From Hemicentrotus pulcherrimus (Eukaryota; Echinodermata; Echinoidea; Camarodonta; Strongylocentrotidae), in NCBI GenBank assembly GCA_003118195.1, contig BEXV01001245.1, positions 45,806 to 109,805 on the forward strand: DNA of 64,000 nt. The letters are read 5' to 3'. Of the stretch, positions 1 through 10,582 are shown one piece after another. Position numbers and translations under genes: made by a program. The notes below the pieces were generated by a model. It saw only the letters and a list, made by a program, of their open reading frames with translations. It made no database searches and was not told where the DNA came from. Positions within the stretch are counted from its first letter, which is position 1. The number at the start of each line of letters is the position of its first letter.

Positions 1-234
1 CCCCCCCCCCCCTCCCCCATTGCGTCTATCTTCTTATGATGGTGTCTTCTTCCGGCTCTGAGGTTGATTGCGATGTTTTCTCAATAGTGTGATTTAATAA
101 TTGTAATTTAAATGTGTGTTTCTGGAAAATGAATAGTATCTGGAATACTTGTGAGGGATTAAAATGTAATAAATATGAATATCCTCATCACAGATTTTGA
201 TTCATTACAGATTGACAATAAAAAGAAGGAATAC
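1..234. other. COG2 intron 11 (partial)
   Basis: No coding signal was seen. It begins with a poly-C tract (1-12) that looks like a low-complexity contig edge. Confidence 0.5.
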
Positions 235-296
235 CTGGTGCATTGCTGAAAGGAGACATCAGTGCTGCCTCAAACTGCCCAGCTATCTCTTGAAAC
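235..296 (-). CDS. COG2: COG2 exon 11 (last exon in window)
   Basis: 62 nt coding FQEIAGQFEAALMSPFSNAP, aligned to the human REIAGSLEAALTDVLEDAP region. Donor GTATTC; the codon is split after its first base and the next exon lies outside the window. Confidence 0.85.
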
Positions 297-3200
297 CTGA
301 CCACAAAAAACAAAAGCAAGATTGAAGTCTAAATATTTTTTAATATTCAAATTGAGTTGGATTGTGCACCATGATCATACAAATAACCTGTGAAATCTTC
401 ACAATTAACATTGTAAGAATAATTACTTGCATGGAAACTATTAAATGAACATCATGTTATGGAAAGTCACCCAGTTTGGTTAGTAAACCAAGATAAAGCA
501 ACATAAGACTCGAACCTTAATTGGAAGTAGACAGGCAGACTCCACTTGGTCATGAAAGCACTGTAGGTAGGATGGGACCTGAGACGCTTCACGCTGGCCT
601 GGGAGCCGCACTGCCGCTCAAACCCATCCACAAAGTCCTGTGTCAGTAGGAATTTCTGCAACAGATAGGTAGAACGATAGGAAAGCAATGAGTTTGAAGC
701 AGTTGACACACCTGTAGAAATCATAGTAATAGCAAACTTCAATGGATAACTCATTTAGAACAAGGTTAATCTGCCATGAGGTCCATTGTATATTTGTAAA
801 GCACTTAGAGACATTTGTATTAAGCGCTATATAAAAGCTAAATATTATTATCATCATATTATTATTGTGACAAGGCCTTTTTGCCCAAAGTTTCACTGCC
901 ACAAGGTACATGTACACTTGTAACAAGTTTAAAAAGACACAGAGCTGACCAAGTGGATGTACCCCTAGACCAACTTGCATCCCCCATACATGTGTGCAAA
1001 GTTTCTTTTGAAGACAGACTTTGTCTCACCTGGTGGAATACATCAGGATTGCCAGGAGCAAAGATGGACGGTGTCCTGGCCTCTAGACTGCTGGCTATCT
1101 CAGGCCATGCAGCATTGACTGGAAAGTCATAGCCTCTCACTATCTCCTGTCCACTGGCACTGGATGTGTTTACAAAAAATAGAAGACTTGGGTCAGATGG
1201 TTACTCAGTCAATGCACACAATTGTATGGTATGTCAATAGCCACACAACAAACAGTGGTGCCGTCATGAAAATGTCTGTAATTGAGTAAACATGTATTTT
1301 AAGTAATGTAACCACCACTAAATCTTAAATCTAAATTGTGGAAAATTCATTAACAATGATTTGCACAATAGATTATAAATGCATACAATTTTTGCATATC
1401 GAGCAACACAATATATTTATGATATCTTCATAATTTTTCTCACAAAGCATGAACAATTTTTTTGTTCCCTCTACAGATGATTCGTTGATTAGTGAGCAGT
1501 TGTTGCCTGGTGTGATTTTCAACTGACTATCCAGGTACAGTGAGAAAGCAAGTACATGCTAACAGGAATCAGTTGGGAGAATATTGAGTCCTATCACAGG
1601 AACATTGATTCAATATCAAACCTAGGTCCTCTCCCTTTGAATGATTCCAAGATCAGTAGTACCCTCACCAAGCAAGCATGGCATGATTACAATAAGGCCT
1701 TACCTTTGACTTGGCGATGTGACCTCACGGATGAGGTCACAGTGCTTGGGAATGAAGTCTAGGATTCTGGAGTACATGCCTTTCAGACCCTGAGGATGGT
1801 TGTGAAGGAAACTCTCACTGATGATCTGCCATAAAGAAAAAGATTTGTGCATGACTTTCCGCTGGTATGCATCAAATCACTGCTATATTCTTACACTCTA
1901 AGATATATGGAGAAACTGTGGTCTAATTTTCCACTATTTTAATTTTTAATGTTAGTCATATGCTAGAGTAGACCAAACCCATAAAAACTTCCAGTCAATA
2001 ATGGAGACCCTACTGACTGAGCCAATAAGCTTCTGTAAGTTAAAAGGGATAGTGAAAAGGGAACATATGATTTAGACAATCTTGTACAAGAAAATAAAAG
2101 AATGAACAATAATATGAACAGGAAAGGAGAGAAAAGAAAAGAAGACAAAGACTACAGATGGAGAAGATCGAAGAACTGTTGATCACTTACCTCGTCTAAA
2201 TACGGTTTAACAGCGATCTGTCTAAAGAGGGCCTCAGCATCCCTCATCTTATCTATGGTGGCATATGTTCTCAGGCACTGACAAAGGACGTTGGTGTCTC
2301 CAGCTCCCAAGCCCTCCCTAAAAGACTTCTCTAGACTGTGCTGGAGAGTCACGGTAATGGCAGCTATTCTCTGTGGAAATAAGAATAACATTTTGCTTCA
2401 TACAGTGACTCCAATGGCCTCTCTGTTAAAAATAAGAGCCATTATACAGTCGTTGAGACCCTCCCAAGAAAGAAAGGGGTATTCTTGCACATTAAGTGGG
2501 ATGTTAAATTGTTACCATTTTACCTTAATATCATCCACATGTTATAGTTCGCCATCATTCACAATCCATGATTGTCATAGAAATTGACAACTTACAAATA
2601 ACATGTTCAAGATACATATACTGGGTCATCCTTCAAAAGATTTAATGCAAATTGGCAACTCATGAAACTCATACTCACTGGTCTAATTTTCTCCACTAGA
2701 GGGAGTCCTTTGCTCTGGGTTACGTAGTACTGAAGCTGGTTAAATTCTGATGCCACTCTCTCAATTTGCTGGCCAGTAAGTTCACTAGAAGAATACAATG
2801 TGTGAAAAGAAAATTACAGGTTATTATGGTCTTTGTTCGAGTCAAAATGAAGTGTGATCCTTTTCCCAATACTTGAAACACTATAAGGACATCTCTTCAT
2901 TTCCTCTGTATCCTATTAAACTTGGAGGTGACCACCCCCCCCCCTCCCTCCCCCATTCCATCTCTTTAGCATCACCTTCTATCTATCTGACCCTCACTCT
3001 CTTGCGTTGCTTTTCTCTGTTCATATGAATATGCTGTTGTTGTTGGTTTAAGAAAATCTTATAAATCAGAAGAAAAATGACACTGTGTTAGGACAGTCAT
3101 CTTGTGACTAGGTCCCTAGTTTGAGGCAAGTCTGTCTGCATGTAACATTGGGTAGGGCATGATTCTAAATTACTCAGTCACTCTTATAGTGTTTCATGGT

Positions 3201-6200
3201 GTATGTCTACAGGTGTCTTGCCTGAATTACATGCCTGTGCCTTCTAAGGCATCCCAGTTATAGATAATCAAGATATGAACTCACATGCTTGTGTTTTCTT
3301 GTGGCTCACTGTCCTCAGTAATCCTTAGGATACCCTCCATCTTCTCAACTGACTTCACTATGTTCATCAACCTTTGCAAGCAGGCCTTTGATGGGGGAAA
3401 ATACGAATCAATTGTTTTATTGTCATTAACATGTCCTCTTTACTTAAAACTGTCTGATACCCTATCCTTTAATTTAAGTCCCTCTTATCCCATTTCTGTT
3501 GATATTCATCATATAAGCTGACCTCCACACAGAACTACATCCTGCACTCTGCTAAATATTGATAATTTGTAGATCAGCAATAAAAATACACAGGAGCGAT
3601 GAGTGATTTAGCTCTTGAAAGCTCCAACAGAGCTCTGTTAAAAAAAGAAGAAAAGACTTAAATATCACTGTACAAAAGAAGAAAAAGAAGAAGGAAAAAA
3701 AAAAGAAAAAAAAAAGAAAAAAATTATACCACACCAAATCTTAAAAGAGCTCCCATTGACAGAAAAGACTTGTTTTACACTGCTAGTAAGCCGTTACTCT
3801 ATCTCAAACTTAATTTTATTCTAGTGCAGGATGTTATAGGAGGTAATAATGAATTTTCCTGAATTTCAAAGATAAAGTAAAAAGCATTCATGAGATAGAC
3901 AGTGATGTTATTCATTGTTTCCATTGGTTGGGGTTGGCAATTGTTTTTTTTTAATATGCAGTAACATACAAATGAAAGAGCAAAACAGAGTGATAATATG
4001 TATTGATACTATTGAATAATCATATTGGAATCAGTGAAGGGCATAAAACAATTGATTTTTATCACTCTTGCTGTCCCTACCTTCTTCTGACGGGTTCTAT
4101 TTCTGGTTGCCATTTTCTCTTCAACGTCTTGAATGGCTTCATCGATGGCACATCGAACACTCTGTATATCATAATAAACAGTTAATTAATCATACAGACA
4201 TTTTAATTTTTCTTTGAAAATGTTTGTACTACACAATTATGATGCATGAATGACAAATTATAACAAGTTATGCAGTGCACAGCATTTTATAAGGCACAAC
4301 TTTACACAGAGAATATCATTAATTTGTTATCATGAACTGCAGTTTCAACACAAAAAGCTTCAATCTTCAAGAATTAATACCATTTTAAATTCAACCAAAA
4401 AAGAAATGTTTCCTAATAAAAATTAGAAGATTTTGCAAGGGAAGAACAATCAACTGTTCATCATACATCCAGCTAGGTTTAATACTTGGTGTATTCACCT
4501 AGAATACACTTTCAGGCAAATATCAACAATGATACAAGTATACAAACCAACTTACCATAACTTCTTCTCTGAGTTGGCCAAGAGGAACTGAGAGATTGCC
4601 AATGGCCTTGTCCATTCCAACCTGTTTAAATAATGTCAAATTTTACGAACATATTAGTATGCAGATAAAGAGGATACATGTATAACGCCAATCATATATA
4701 AAAAGACAACAAAAGAGGAATATCACATTGGCCCTATATATATCTATCATTTTTCTTTTACATATTCCGATATATTTATGATCTATATCATCATCAGAAA
4801 TAATTGGTAGACATAGCTCTTCAATCTTCTGCACTTTCCCTACAACTCAATATAAATCAAGATTTTCACATTATATCCGAACAAAGTCTTTGGAAATAAA
4901 TTCTGTGCATTGCATCAAGCACATAGGATAATATGAAACTTGTATGAAAGCATTCTTCCATATTTTTTTATTTCTAGACATTGAAACATACAAACATATT
5001 GAATTTGCAGCAATGCAAAATCTCTATTAAATGACATTATAACATTCTGACAATTTTACCAGATTTGATGAGAGATTGACAAAGTCAGCATAGTCCTTGT
5101 TGATGAGTTCCACCATGGCATTCTTGAGGGTCTTGAAGTAGATGTGTAGATCCTCTCGCAAGGTTTCCAACTGGACATGATGCCTGCATTCTGCCACAAA
5201 GCTATCCACATCAAAGTCACCCTGCAACCATGTTGGAAAGAAAAACCAATGATATCAATCCCAATACTTAGAAGACAAAATTGTTTTTATAAATTTATTT
5301 GTAATTGTAACAAATCTGCTACTACCAATATATGTACCTGTAATATGGGACTTGTCTTGCACATATCCATTTGTTTTCTTCAGACTTCAGTGTGTAGATT
5401 TTCAAACTTTCTAACAGCATTGTGCGGTAACTGTGTGCGGTTCGAAGTCACAAAGATAAATATCTTGGTTGTCTCTTATTTAAACATTGTTGTTTTCATT
5501 ATGACATTTATGAGGGGGAAAGGGCTTACTCTGTGAATGGAAGTTATAATCAAGAGAATTCCAAGTTCTCACACTGCCTTATATCTGACACTTNATGGCG
5601 CATAATAAATGCTGTATATTACTGCGACTAGGTGATTGATGGCTTTGTAAAGCATGGTTACTCGGGCTTGCCTGCGTCTTTCCTCTAAGGGTGGGAGTGC
5701 TAGGTCTTCTCTCATTTTGGTGACGCTGGCATCTCGTTGGTAGTTTCCGCATATGAAGCGTACTGCACTTCTTTGGATTTTCTCAAGCTGGTCAATCTGA
5801 TTTTGTCTGTATGGATCCCAGACGACGGAGGCATATTCTAGTTGGGATCATACCAAGGAGATGTAGGCCTGTTGTTTAATATGCGATGAGCATTTGCTGA
5901 TGTTTCTTCTTAGGAATCCAAAAGTTCTCCCTGCTTTTGCTGCAACGGCATTGATATGAGGCTTCCAGCTGAGATGCTCATGAATTTCAACTCCAAGATA
6001 GGTTTGACTAGACAGCTTGCAAGATATCCCCTCCTAATTTGTAACTGTGGATGATTGGTTCTCTTTTCCTATGTACTCTTAGAGTGTTGCATTTCTTAGT
6101 GTTAAAATTCATTTGCCAGTCTTCTGTCTATTTGTTTAAGGTGTCAAGATCTTTCTGTAGTTTGGTCGTATCTTCTGTTGTCTTTATTTCCCGAAATATG

Positions 6201-7114
6201 AGGCAGTCGTCGGCGAATAATTTGATAGAAGAGATTATGTTGTCCCCGATGTCGTCGATGTACAGCAGAAACATCAGCGGTCCTAACACTGTACCTTGGG
6301 GTACCCCAGAGTCGACGTGAACTGTAGACGATGCTTCCCCATCAATTACTACTCTCTGTGTTCTTGTAGTAAGCCATGAGGGGGGAAAGGGCTTACTCTG
6401 TGAATGGAAGTTATAATCAAGAGAATTCCAAGTTCTCACACTGCCTTATATCTGACACTGAAATTAGTGCCTAAAATAAATGTTATTGAAATTTCTCAAA
6501 CGATACCTTGTCTTTGAACAAGTCCTTGGATGCACTTAAATGTTATCACAATTAAAGCTTTTGTTTTCTCTCTCTCAAGTCTCATATCCAATTTCTTACA
6601 TAAGTTGTTATTTGCTTTAAATTTGAGACTCTACTTTCTTTGTCTGATACCGAGCTCGTAGCGACAACAGCAAATGCAATATACATGATTGATAGACAAG
6701 AATGTTGCAATGATTTTGACAGCCGTTTCATCGCCTTTCAGTTTCACTGTCGATCTGTCTTCACTCTTCAGGAAGTTAACATCAGTAAATTTACTCCACT
6801 GAAGTAGATCTTCTATCTAACAATAAATAGGAGTTGACTAATACAACAAAAGTCTTATGATGTTACATCGTAAGCCCAAATACTGCCTCTATTCGTGTGC
6901 TGAAGTTTATGTTGTTATACATGTACCTTCCCTAGATCTATGCAAGTTACGAAGAAAACATTTTCATCACCACACACATTGAAATGAACGAGTGGGACTG
7001 AAGGTGAGGAAACTTCATAATTAATGATGCACTTACCCTCAAAAATATATCCTGATCAAAGCAAAGTGATGTTTGATCTGTCCCAACTGGTAACAGCTTC
7101 AAATTCAAAGACAT
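235..7114 (-). CDS. COG2: COG2, conserved oligomeric Golgi complex subunit 2 (N-terminal 11 exons, 3' end off window)
   Basis: COG2 is a lobe A subunit of the COG complex, a cytosolic tether on Golgi membranes that captures vesicles recycling glycosylation enzymes. Eleven exons read from 7114 down to 235 and join in consistent phase to about 409 residues; the human protein is about 740, so roughly the C-terminal 45% lies left of the window. Conserved blocks recognised from memory of human COG2, in order: LCFDQDIFLR, FDVDSFV, NKDYADFVNLSSNL, LSVPLGQLREE, ERVASEFNQLQYY, CLRTYATIDKMRDAEAL, GYDFPVNAAWP, APGNPDVFH and ERQCGSQASVKRLRSHP. The N-terminal region is predicted mainly helical, as expected for this CATCHR-type tether. 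The ATG at 7114 is preceded in frame by a TAA eight codons upstream, which supports the start. All introns use GT-AG; the exon 10 donor (GTTCGA) is weak. No frame break was found. Confidence 0.95.
516..655 (-). CDS. COG2: COG2 exon 10
   Basis: 140 nt coding KFLLTQDFVDGFERQCGSQA through LPVYFQL. The end at 516 is set by the GT donor needed to restore Arg-Phe with exon 11 (human FQIRF). The donor GTTCGA is weak, so this boundary is less certain than the others. Confidence 0.85.
806..868 (+). repeat. SINE 3' tail fragment
   Basis: Contains GTAAAGCACTTAGA, GCGCTATATAAA and then a run of ATTATTATT, the tail signature of the SINE family seen in full at 59184-59462. No tRNA-like head is present. 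Confidence 0.5.
1030..1159 (-). CDS. COG2: COG2 exon 9
   Basis: 130 nt coding ASGQEIVRGYDFPVNAAWP through APGNPDVFHQ, residues 300-342. Acceptor CCAG at 1163-1160, donor GTGAGA. Confidence 0.95.
1704..1825 (-). CDS. COG2: COG2 exon 8
   Basis: 122 nt coding IISESFLHNHPQGLKGMY through LIREVTSPSQ. It ends in phase 2 and is completed by exon 9. Donor GTAAGG. Confidence 0.9.
2191..2370 (-). CDS. COG2: COG2 exon 7
   Basis: Sixty codons, residues 199-258, RIAAITVTLQHSLE through VKPYLDE, including CLRTYATIDKMRDAEAL. Donor GTAAGT, phase 0. Confidence 0.95.
2679..2784 (-). CDS. COG2: COG2 exon 6
   Basis: 106 nt coding ELTGQQIERVASEFNQLQYY through VEKIRP, residues 164-198, aligned to the human LLTGQILERIATEFNQLQ segment. 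Acceptor CTAG, donor GTGAGT, ends in phase 0. Confidence 0.95.
3285..3385 (-). CDS. COG2: COG2 exon 5
   Basis: 101 nt coding ACLQRLMNIVKSVEKMEGIL and an acidic tail. Donor GTGAGT; ends in phase 2, completed by the first base of exon 6 to give Ile. Confidence 0.9.
3637..3722. repeat. A/AAG-rich low-complexity tract
   Basis: AAGAAG repeats merge into poly-A with scattered G, inside COG2 intron 4. Confidence 0.8.
4081..4161 (-). CDS. COG2: COG2 exon 4
   Basis: Twenty-seven codons, residues 103-129, SVRCAIDEAIQDVEEKM followed by a basic stretch ending RQKK. Amphipathic heptad-like pattern, consistent with the N-terminal coiled coil. Donor GTAGGG, phase 0. Confidence 0.9.
4556..4621 (-). CDS. 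COG2: COG2 exon 3
   Basis: Twenty-two codons, residues 81-102, VGMDKAIGNLSVPLGQL then REEVM. Donor GTAAGT, acceptor CAG. Near-identical to human COG2 in this stretch. Confidence 0.95.
5060..5221 (-). CDS. COG2: COG2 exon 2
   Basis: Fifty-four codons, residues 27-80, from GDFDVDSFV to NLSSNL. This is the most conserved N-terminal block of COG2. Acceptor CAG at 5224-5222, donor GTAAAA, phase 0 at both ends. Confidence 0.95.
5510..5592 (+). repeat. 83 bp direct duplicate, copy 1
   Basis: Starts ATGAGGGGGAAAGGGCTTAC and ends ATATCTGACACT; nearly identical to 6376-6459 (one extra G there). The copies bracket the LINE and the N at 5594. Confidence 0.95.
5595..6375 (-). mobile_element. 5'-truncated non-LTR retrotransposon (LINE, reverse transcriptase fragment)
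   Basis: Read on the minus strand, 6375 to about 6128 codes part of a reverse transcriptase, with WLTTRTQRVVIDG, SGVPQGTVLGPLMF, YIDDIG and LFADDCLI (the catalytic FADD box). Downstream, with frame breaks and stops, comes the typical post-RT region: QMNFNTKKC, YLGVEI, LSWKPHIN, FLRRNI, LEYASVVWDPY and KIQRSAVRFI. These motifs fit Jockey/CR1/L2-like elements. The 5' part, including endonuclease and the first RT motifs, is absent, and the 3' end meets the N at 5594. It is a dead copy in COG2 intron 1, antisense to the kinesin and sense to COG2. Confidence 0.9.
6376..6459 (+). repeat. 83 bp direct duplicate, copy 2
   Basis: Second copy of 5510-5592, on the far side of the LINE fragment. Confidence 0.95.
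7037..7114 (-). CDS. COG2: COG2 exon 1
   Basis: Codes residues 1-26, starting MSLNLKLLPVG and ending DQDIFLR. The donor is GTAAGT at 7036-7031, phase 0. The match to the human LCFDKDEFM segment fixes it as the first coding exon. Confidence 0.9.
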
Positions 7115-7267
7115 TTTTATGATCTTAGGGATAAATTAGACCACCTTTATTGCCTAAAAGAAGGGGCTTCGTTCTCGGTTTCGCTCTAGAAATTACGATA
7201 GTTAGCGGCCACGTCCACGGTATTGATCGACTTAGCCTAGGCCCTGGCCTGTGATCGTCGAGTTCGC

Positions 7268-7317
7268 TGTAAAAGAAGAAGAAGAAAAAGAAGAAGGGGG
7301 GAACAAGTAGAAGAAGT

Positions 7318-7350
<33 letters not shown>

Positions 7351-7463
7351 AGGAGGAGGGGAAGAAGTAGAAGGAGGGGAAGAAGAAGAAGGAGGAAATG
7401 AGAAATAAGAAGAAGAGGGAGAAAAAGCGAAAGAAAATGAAGAAGAAAAAAAAAGAAGAAGCA
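7268..7463. repeat. (GAA)n / purine-rich microsatellite
   Basis: Imperfect GAAGAA array about 200 bp long, just upstream of the COG2 5' end. Long open frames on either strand here are low-complexity artefacts. Confidence 0.95.
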
Positions 7464-8426
7464 AAATAATGATAATAAAATAACAATAAATCATCTTTTT
7501 CTAGCTAGGACAACTGTGAAATAATCATAACAATAATTAATAAGGAAGAGGGAACTTTATGGCATAAAAGAATCATAGATAATATATATGTAATACAAAT
7601 TAGAGAATACTACATTGATTTTCTTTCTTAACATTTTCGGGGTTTTGTTTTGTTAGTAATGCACCTGGTGGCTGGCCCCTGGTCTTGAAAATTTTCATCA
7701 TTAATCCAATTGAAAAATTAAGTTCACCAATCAATACTTTGCTATTGCCGGTGCTATTAGGAGGCCGGGGTCGACAATCTCGGATGATTCTAACTTGTAT
7801 CCTTGCGTGATAAGGATTCCTTGATCATGTTTGATCCATCATTTGCAGAGTGCAGGAACCAAGCAATCTCAATTTCCGTATAGAGCACTTTCAATCCAAA
7901 AATCGAATCTTCAGGTTAAATATAATTCCATTTCCACATGTCATTTCTTTTTAAATACATGACAAAATTATTCACAAAAAATAAAAACTCTATATACATG
8001 ACTCGATATGAGAAATATCATGCAGAAAAAAATCGCACTGGGCACTGTGGAAGTAATAAGACAAGAAAATATGTTACATAACAAATACCCTTATTGATCA
8101 GATATTTCCTGGTTGTATTCTACAATGCAAAACAACTTTTAAAAAGTCAGATATAATAAATAAAAATATAAAAGTGGAGGAATTTAGTATAAAGCAATGT
8201 TTGTGTTTTAGAGACCCTAGTCTGAAAAAGAAGAAAAAATTGTATTATCCCAGTTACGATTCACTGAATACAATTATCAGAAGATTGTACAAAATGCTTT
8301 TTATTACCTAATACATTCTTGAAATTTCATAGCAAGCCATAATTATTATAGCCAAAGATAGTAGGTCTAAAAGAGAGCANACAATACACACTAAAATTCT
8401 AGGGTATGATAATTTAATTCAATATT

Positions 8427-8690
8427 TTAAAAATAATCTCGGACAGTCCATCGAGACAAGAAGTACGCCCATTCTTCACTTGAGCCAGCAGCAGCAACTG
8501 TAGGACGTTTAACCTTCTCCACCTTGGGGGCAGGTCCAGCGGTGTGGAAAGCGCTGTGGGCGGTGATTAAGGCAGCTACAATGGCAGTGTCAAGGTCCGG
8601 GGTAGTGTAGTCACACCCAGGAATGGGGCAAGCGACGATAGGTATGCATTGTTGAACTTGATAGTCACCGTGATCATAAATAAGATCTGG
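8427..8690 (-). pseudogene. Retroelement gag-like fragment with zinc-finger-like motif
   Basis: The minus-strand frame from 8690 to the TAA at 8427-8429 codes about 87 residues without an ATG. It contains CPIPGCDYTTPDLDTA, then a helix and HSAFH, giving a C-x4-C ... H-x3-H finger-like pattern. Next come KRPTVAAAGSSEEWAYFLSRW and a stop. From memory, a similar layout (finger, then a basic and Pro-containing linker, then a Trp-containing start of a capsid-like helix) precedes gag in some invertebrate LTR retrotransposon proteins; this assignment is an inference. The frame ends where a longer protein would continue, about 45 bp from the N at 8380, so it is probably a truncated copy. Confidence 0.4.
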
Positions 8691-8991
8691 CTATTTGTGT
8701 CAGTCGTCGATCAGTAGACTTCAACAATGATCACGGTCTGTAAACAAATAAGATAAAAAGAGGATACCCTTAATTAAGATCAAAGTATAACATGTATAAC
8801 ATAATCCTCTAGACAGCTTTTAGTATACTAGTGCAATACTTGTACAGTTTTGTCGAATACTGATGGGTGAGGAAGAAAAATAGAGAGAAAGAGAATGAAC
8901 TAGAAAATGAAAGAGGGAGAGATTGGCAAACGAGGCAGGAAAACTTTCAATTTTGGAATACGACAGCGATATTGTACAGCGTTATTGATTA

Positions 8992-9060
8992 CTGCTGCTG
9001 CTGCTATTTCGTTGATGTTGCTGCTGTTGTTGTTTTTGTTTTTGCTGTTGTTGATGATGG

Positions 9061-9091
<31 letters not shown>

Positions 9092-9115
9092 GGTGATGGT
9101 GATTTTGCTGCAGTT
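8992..9115. repeat. TGC/TTG/GAT compound microsatellite
   Basis: Runs of TGC and TTG change into GATGAT repeats. Overlapping open frames on both strands are by-products. Confidence 0.95.
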
Positions 9116-9883
9116 TGTTCCCTGTCCATCCCTGTACATCGCAGCCCCTGATCATTATAGCATGTTTTGTAAATACTATTTAATGTAAAGGAAAAGTAAC
9201 ATGACGAAAAAATTGCATCATGAATCAAAATATGTTTTTTTTTCTGATATTGTAGGTCTCACCTATCAATGAAATGAAAATACCAAAAACGATGGCAAAT
9301 ATTTTTTGAGAGATCATCTCTAGGCAATTTCAAAAGATTTGTCTATCAATCTCCTATTGCGAAAATGTGGATAACACACTATTTAACCCAAACATTATTT
9401 CTATAAGCAATACTATTGTGGAATTAAAAAAAAAAAAAAACTGTTCTTTATACTCGGAGGTAATTTGGGATCGAGTAAACCGTTCTTTGGGTATTGTTTG
9501 AAGAGTTTCTGGAAAAAGTCGCTGGGTTATTTCGAATTGGGTCTTGGAAAAGTCCTTAACTAATTAAATTACTAACAACTTTAGAATAGTATATCAACAA
9601 TTAAATTTTAACGATTCATATCATCAACAACTTTCTCACGACGCTTCGTAAGTGACAGCCAGTATTCTTTCGATCTAATACAAATGCCTAGCTAAAATGT
9701 TATATACACATTGATTTTGTCTGAAGTTCATTTATTGTGCAAATGAACCGAATGAAAGAGAATCATTGGACACAGGAGTCATCAGATTATTGTTATGCAC
9801 AATGTGCACTCCACTCCCTGGGTAGTATTCGTACCATACGGTCAACGTGAGGGTATATTGCAATGACACAAATGCTTTCGTCA

Positions 9884-10011
9884 TCCTATCAGGTCCCCAT
9901 TTCTCTCCTGGTTGTGGAGTGGCAAATGTAGACCAATGTCTTGCCAAAGGACAACAGTGCCATATCAGTGATCAAACCCACGACATTTGCATTTAGAGTC
10001 AAGTGCTTAAA
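9884..10011 (-). repeat. Decayed SINE copy
   Basis: Matches 59320-59420 of the intact SINE, with AGGTCCCCATTT, GTGGAGTGGCAAATGTAG and AATGTCTTGCCAA in the same order, but the tRNA-like head is degenerate. Confidence 0.6.
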
Positions 10012-10535
10012 TGTAAAGTCCACCCTAATATTAAGCTGGTTTAAATAAAGGCAGAACAGTTGAAGAAAGAAATTAGTGAAAGTTTGAGCAATATCCGATA
10101 TAATATAGAAAAGTTTTGAATTTGTTTCTATTTGCTACGCTGATCAGCGTAAACTTAAGCTTACCAGAACTTGATACTTTATACGATTAGCAACAATATA
10201 ACATTAATGATCTAGATTGAACGTTATCAAGAACCATTTTCAAGGACGTCATCTCATTGCGAGAACACTTGAAGAGACAAAGTTATACTGTCATTTGCCG
10301 AAAGAGGGCTTGTGAGAATTCATCCTGCTCTCGCATCGAGGGTAATCTGAGGACCTCTTCCAGCGATCCGGACGTTTTCTTCCAGCACAGCGCGGCGCCG
10401 CAAAAATATTCCATAAATTGTATCGATAGTGTGTGTGTGATTGGAATAAGAGCCCAACTGCTTTCGGACCTCAAGCTAACATGGATACATATATTGGATA
10501 TTTCCTAAAATGTCAAGTTATCGCTTAACATTGAT

Positions 10536-10582
10536 ATGGCGAACGTAAAAGTAGCCATCCGTGTACGGCCTATTTGTAAAAG
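10536..10582 (+). CDS. STARD9: kinesin exon 1
   Basis: Codes [15 protein letters not shown] plus two bases of Arg, the first strand of the motor domain. An in-frame TAA at 10506-10508 supports this ATG. Donor GTAAAA. Confidence 0.9.

Larger units (their letters stand above)
297..5059. other. COG2 introns 2-10
   Basis: Intron spans are 4622-5059, 4162-4555, 3386-4080, 2785-3284, 2371-2678, 1826-2190, 1160-1703, 656-1029 and 297-515. They are ordinary AT-rich introns of 0.2-0.7 kb. Contents noted: a SINE-like tail near 806-868, a C-rich tract at 2931-2954 and an A/GA-rich tract at 3637-3722. Nothing else was recognised. Confidence 0.7.
5222..7036. other. COG2 intron 1
   Basis: The largest COG2 intron seen. 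It contains the truncated LINE (5595-6375), a single N at 5594 and two copies of an 83 bp sequence either side of the LINE (5510-5592 and 6376-6459). The part at 6460-7036 shows nothing recognisable. Confidence 0.8.
7115..10535. other. Intergenic region between the divergent COG2 and kinesin genes
   Basis: 3.4 kb between the two start codons. It should hold both promoters and 5' UTRs, but no TATA box or conserved promoter element could be identified with confidence. Contents recognised: a GAA microsatellite, a gag-like fragment with an N beside it, a TGC/GAT microsatellite and a decayed SINE. The stretch at 10230-10400 is relatively rich in CpG just upstream of the kinesin start. Confidence 0.6.

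Noticed and set aside
881..1132. Plus-strand frame of 83 codons overlapping COG2 exon 9
   Set aside because: It is the complementary shadow of a conserved minus-strand exon; the same holds for frames at 1556-1762 and 2291-2587.
7232..7494. Two overlapping minus-strand frames rich in Ser or Phe
   Set aside because: They are translations of the GAA microsatellite.
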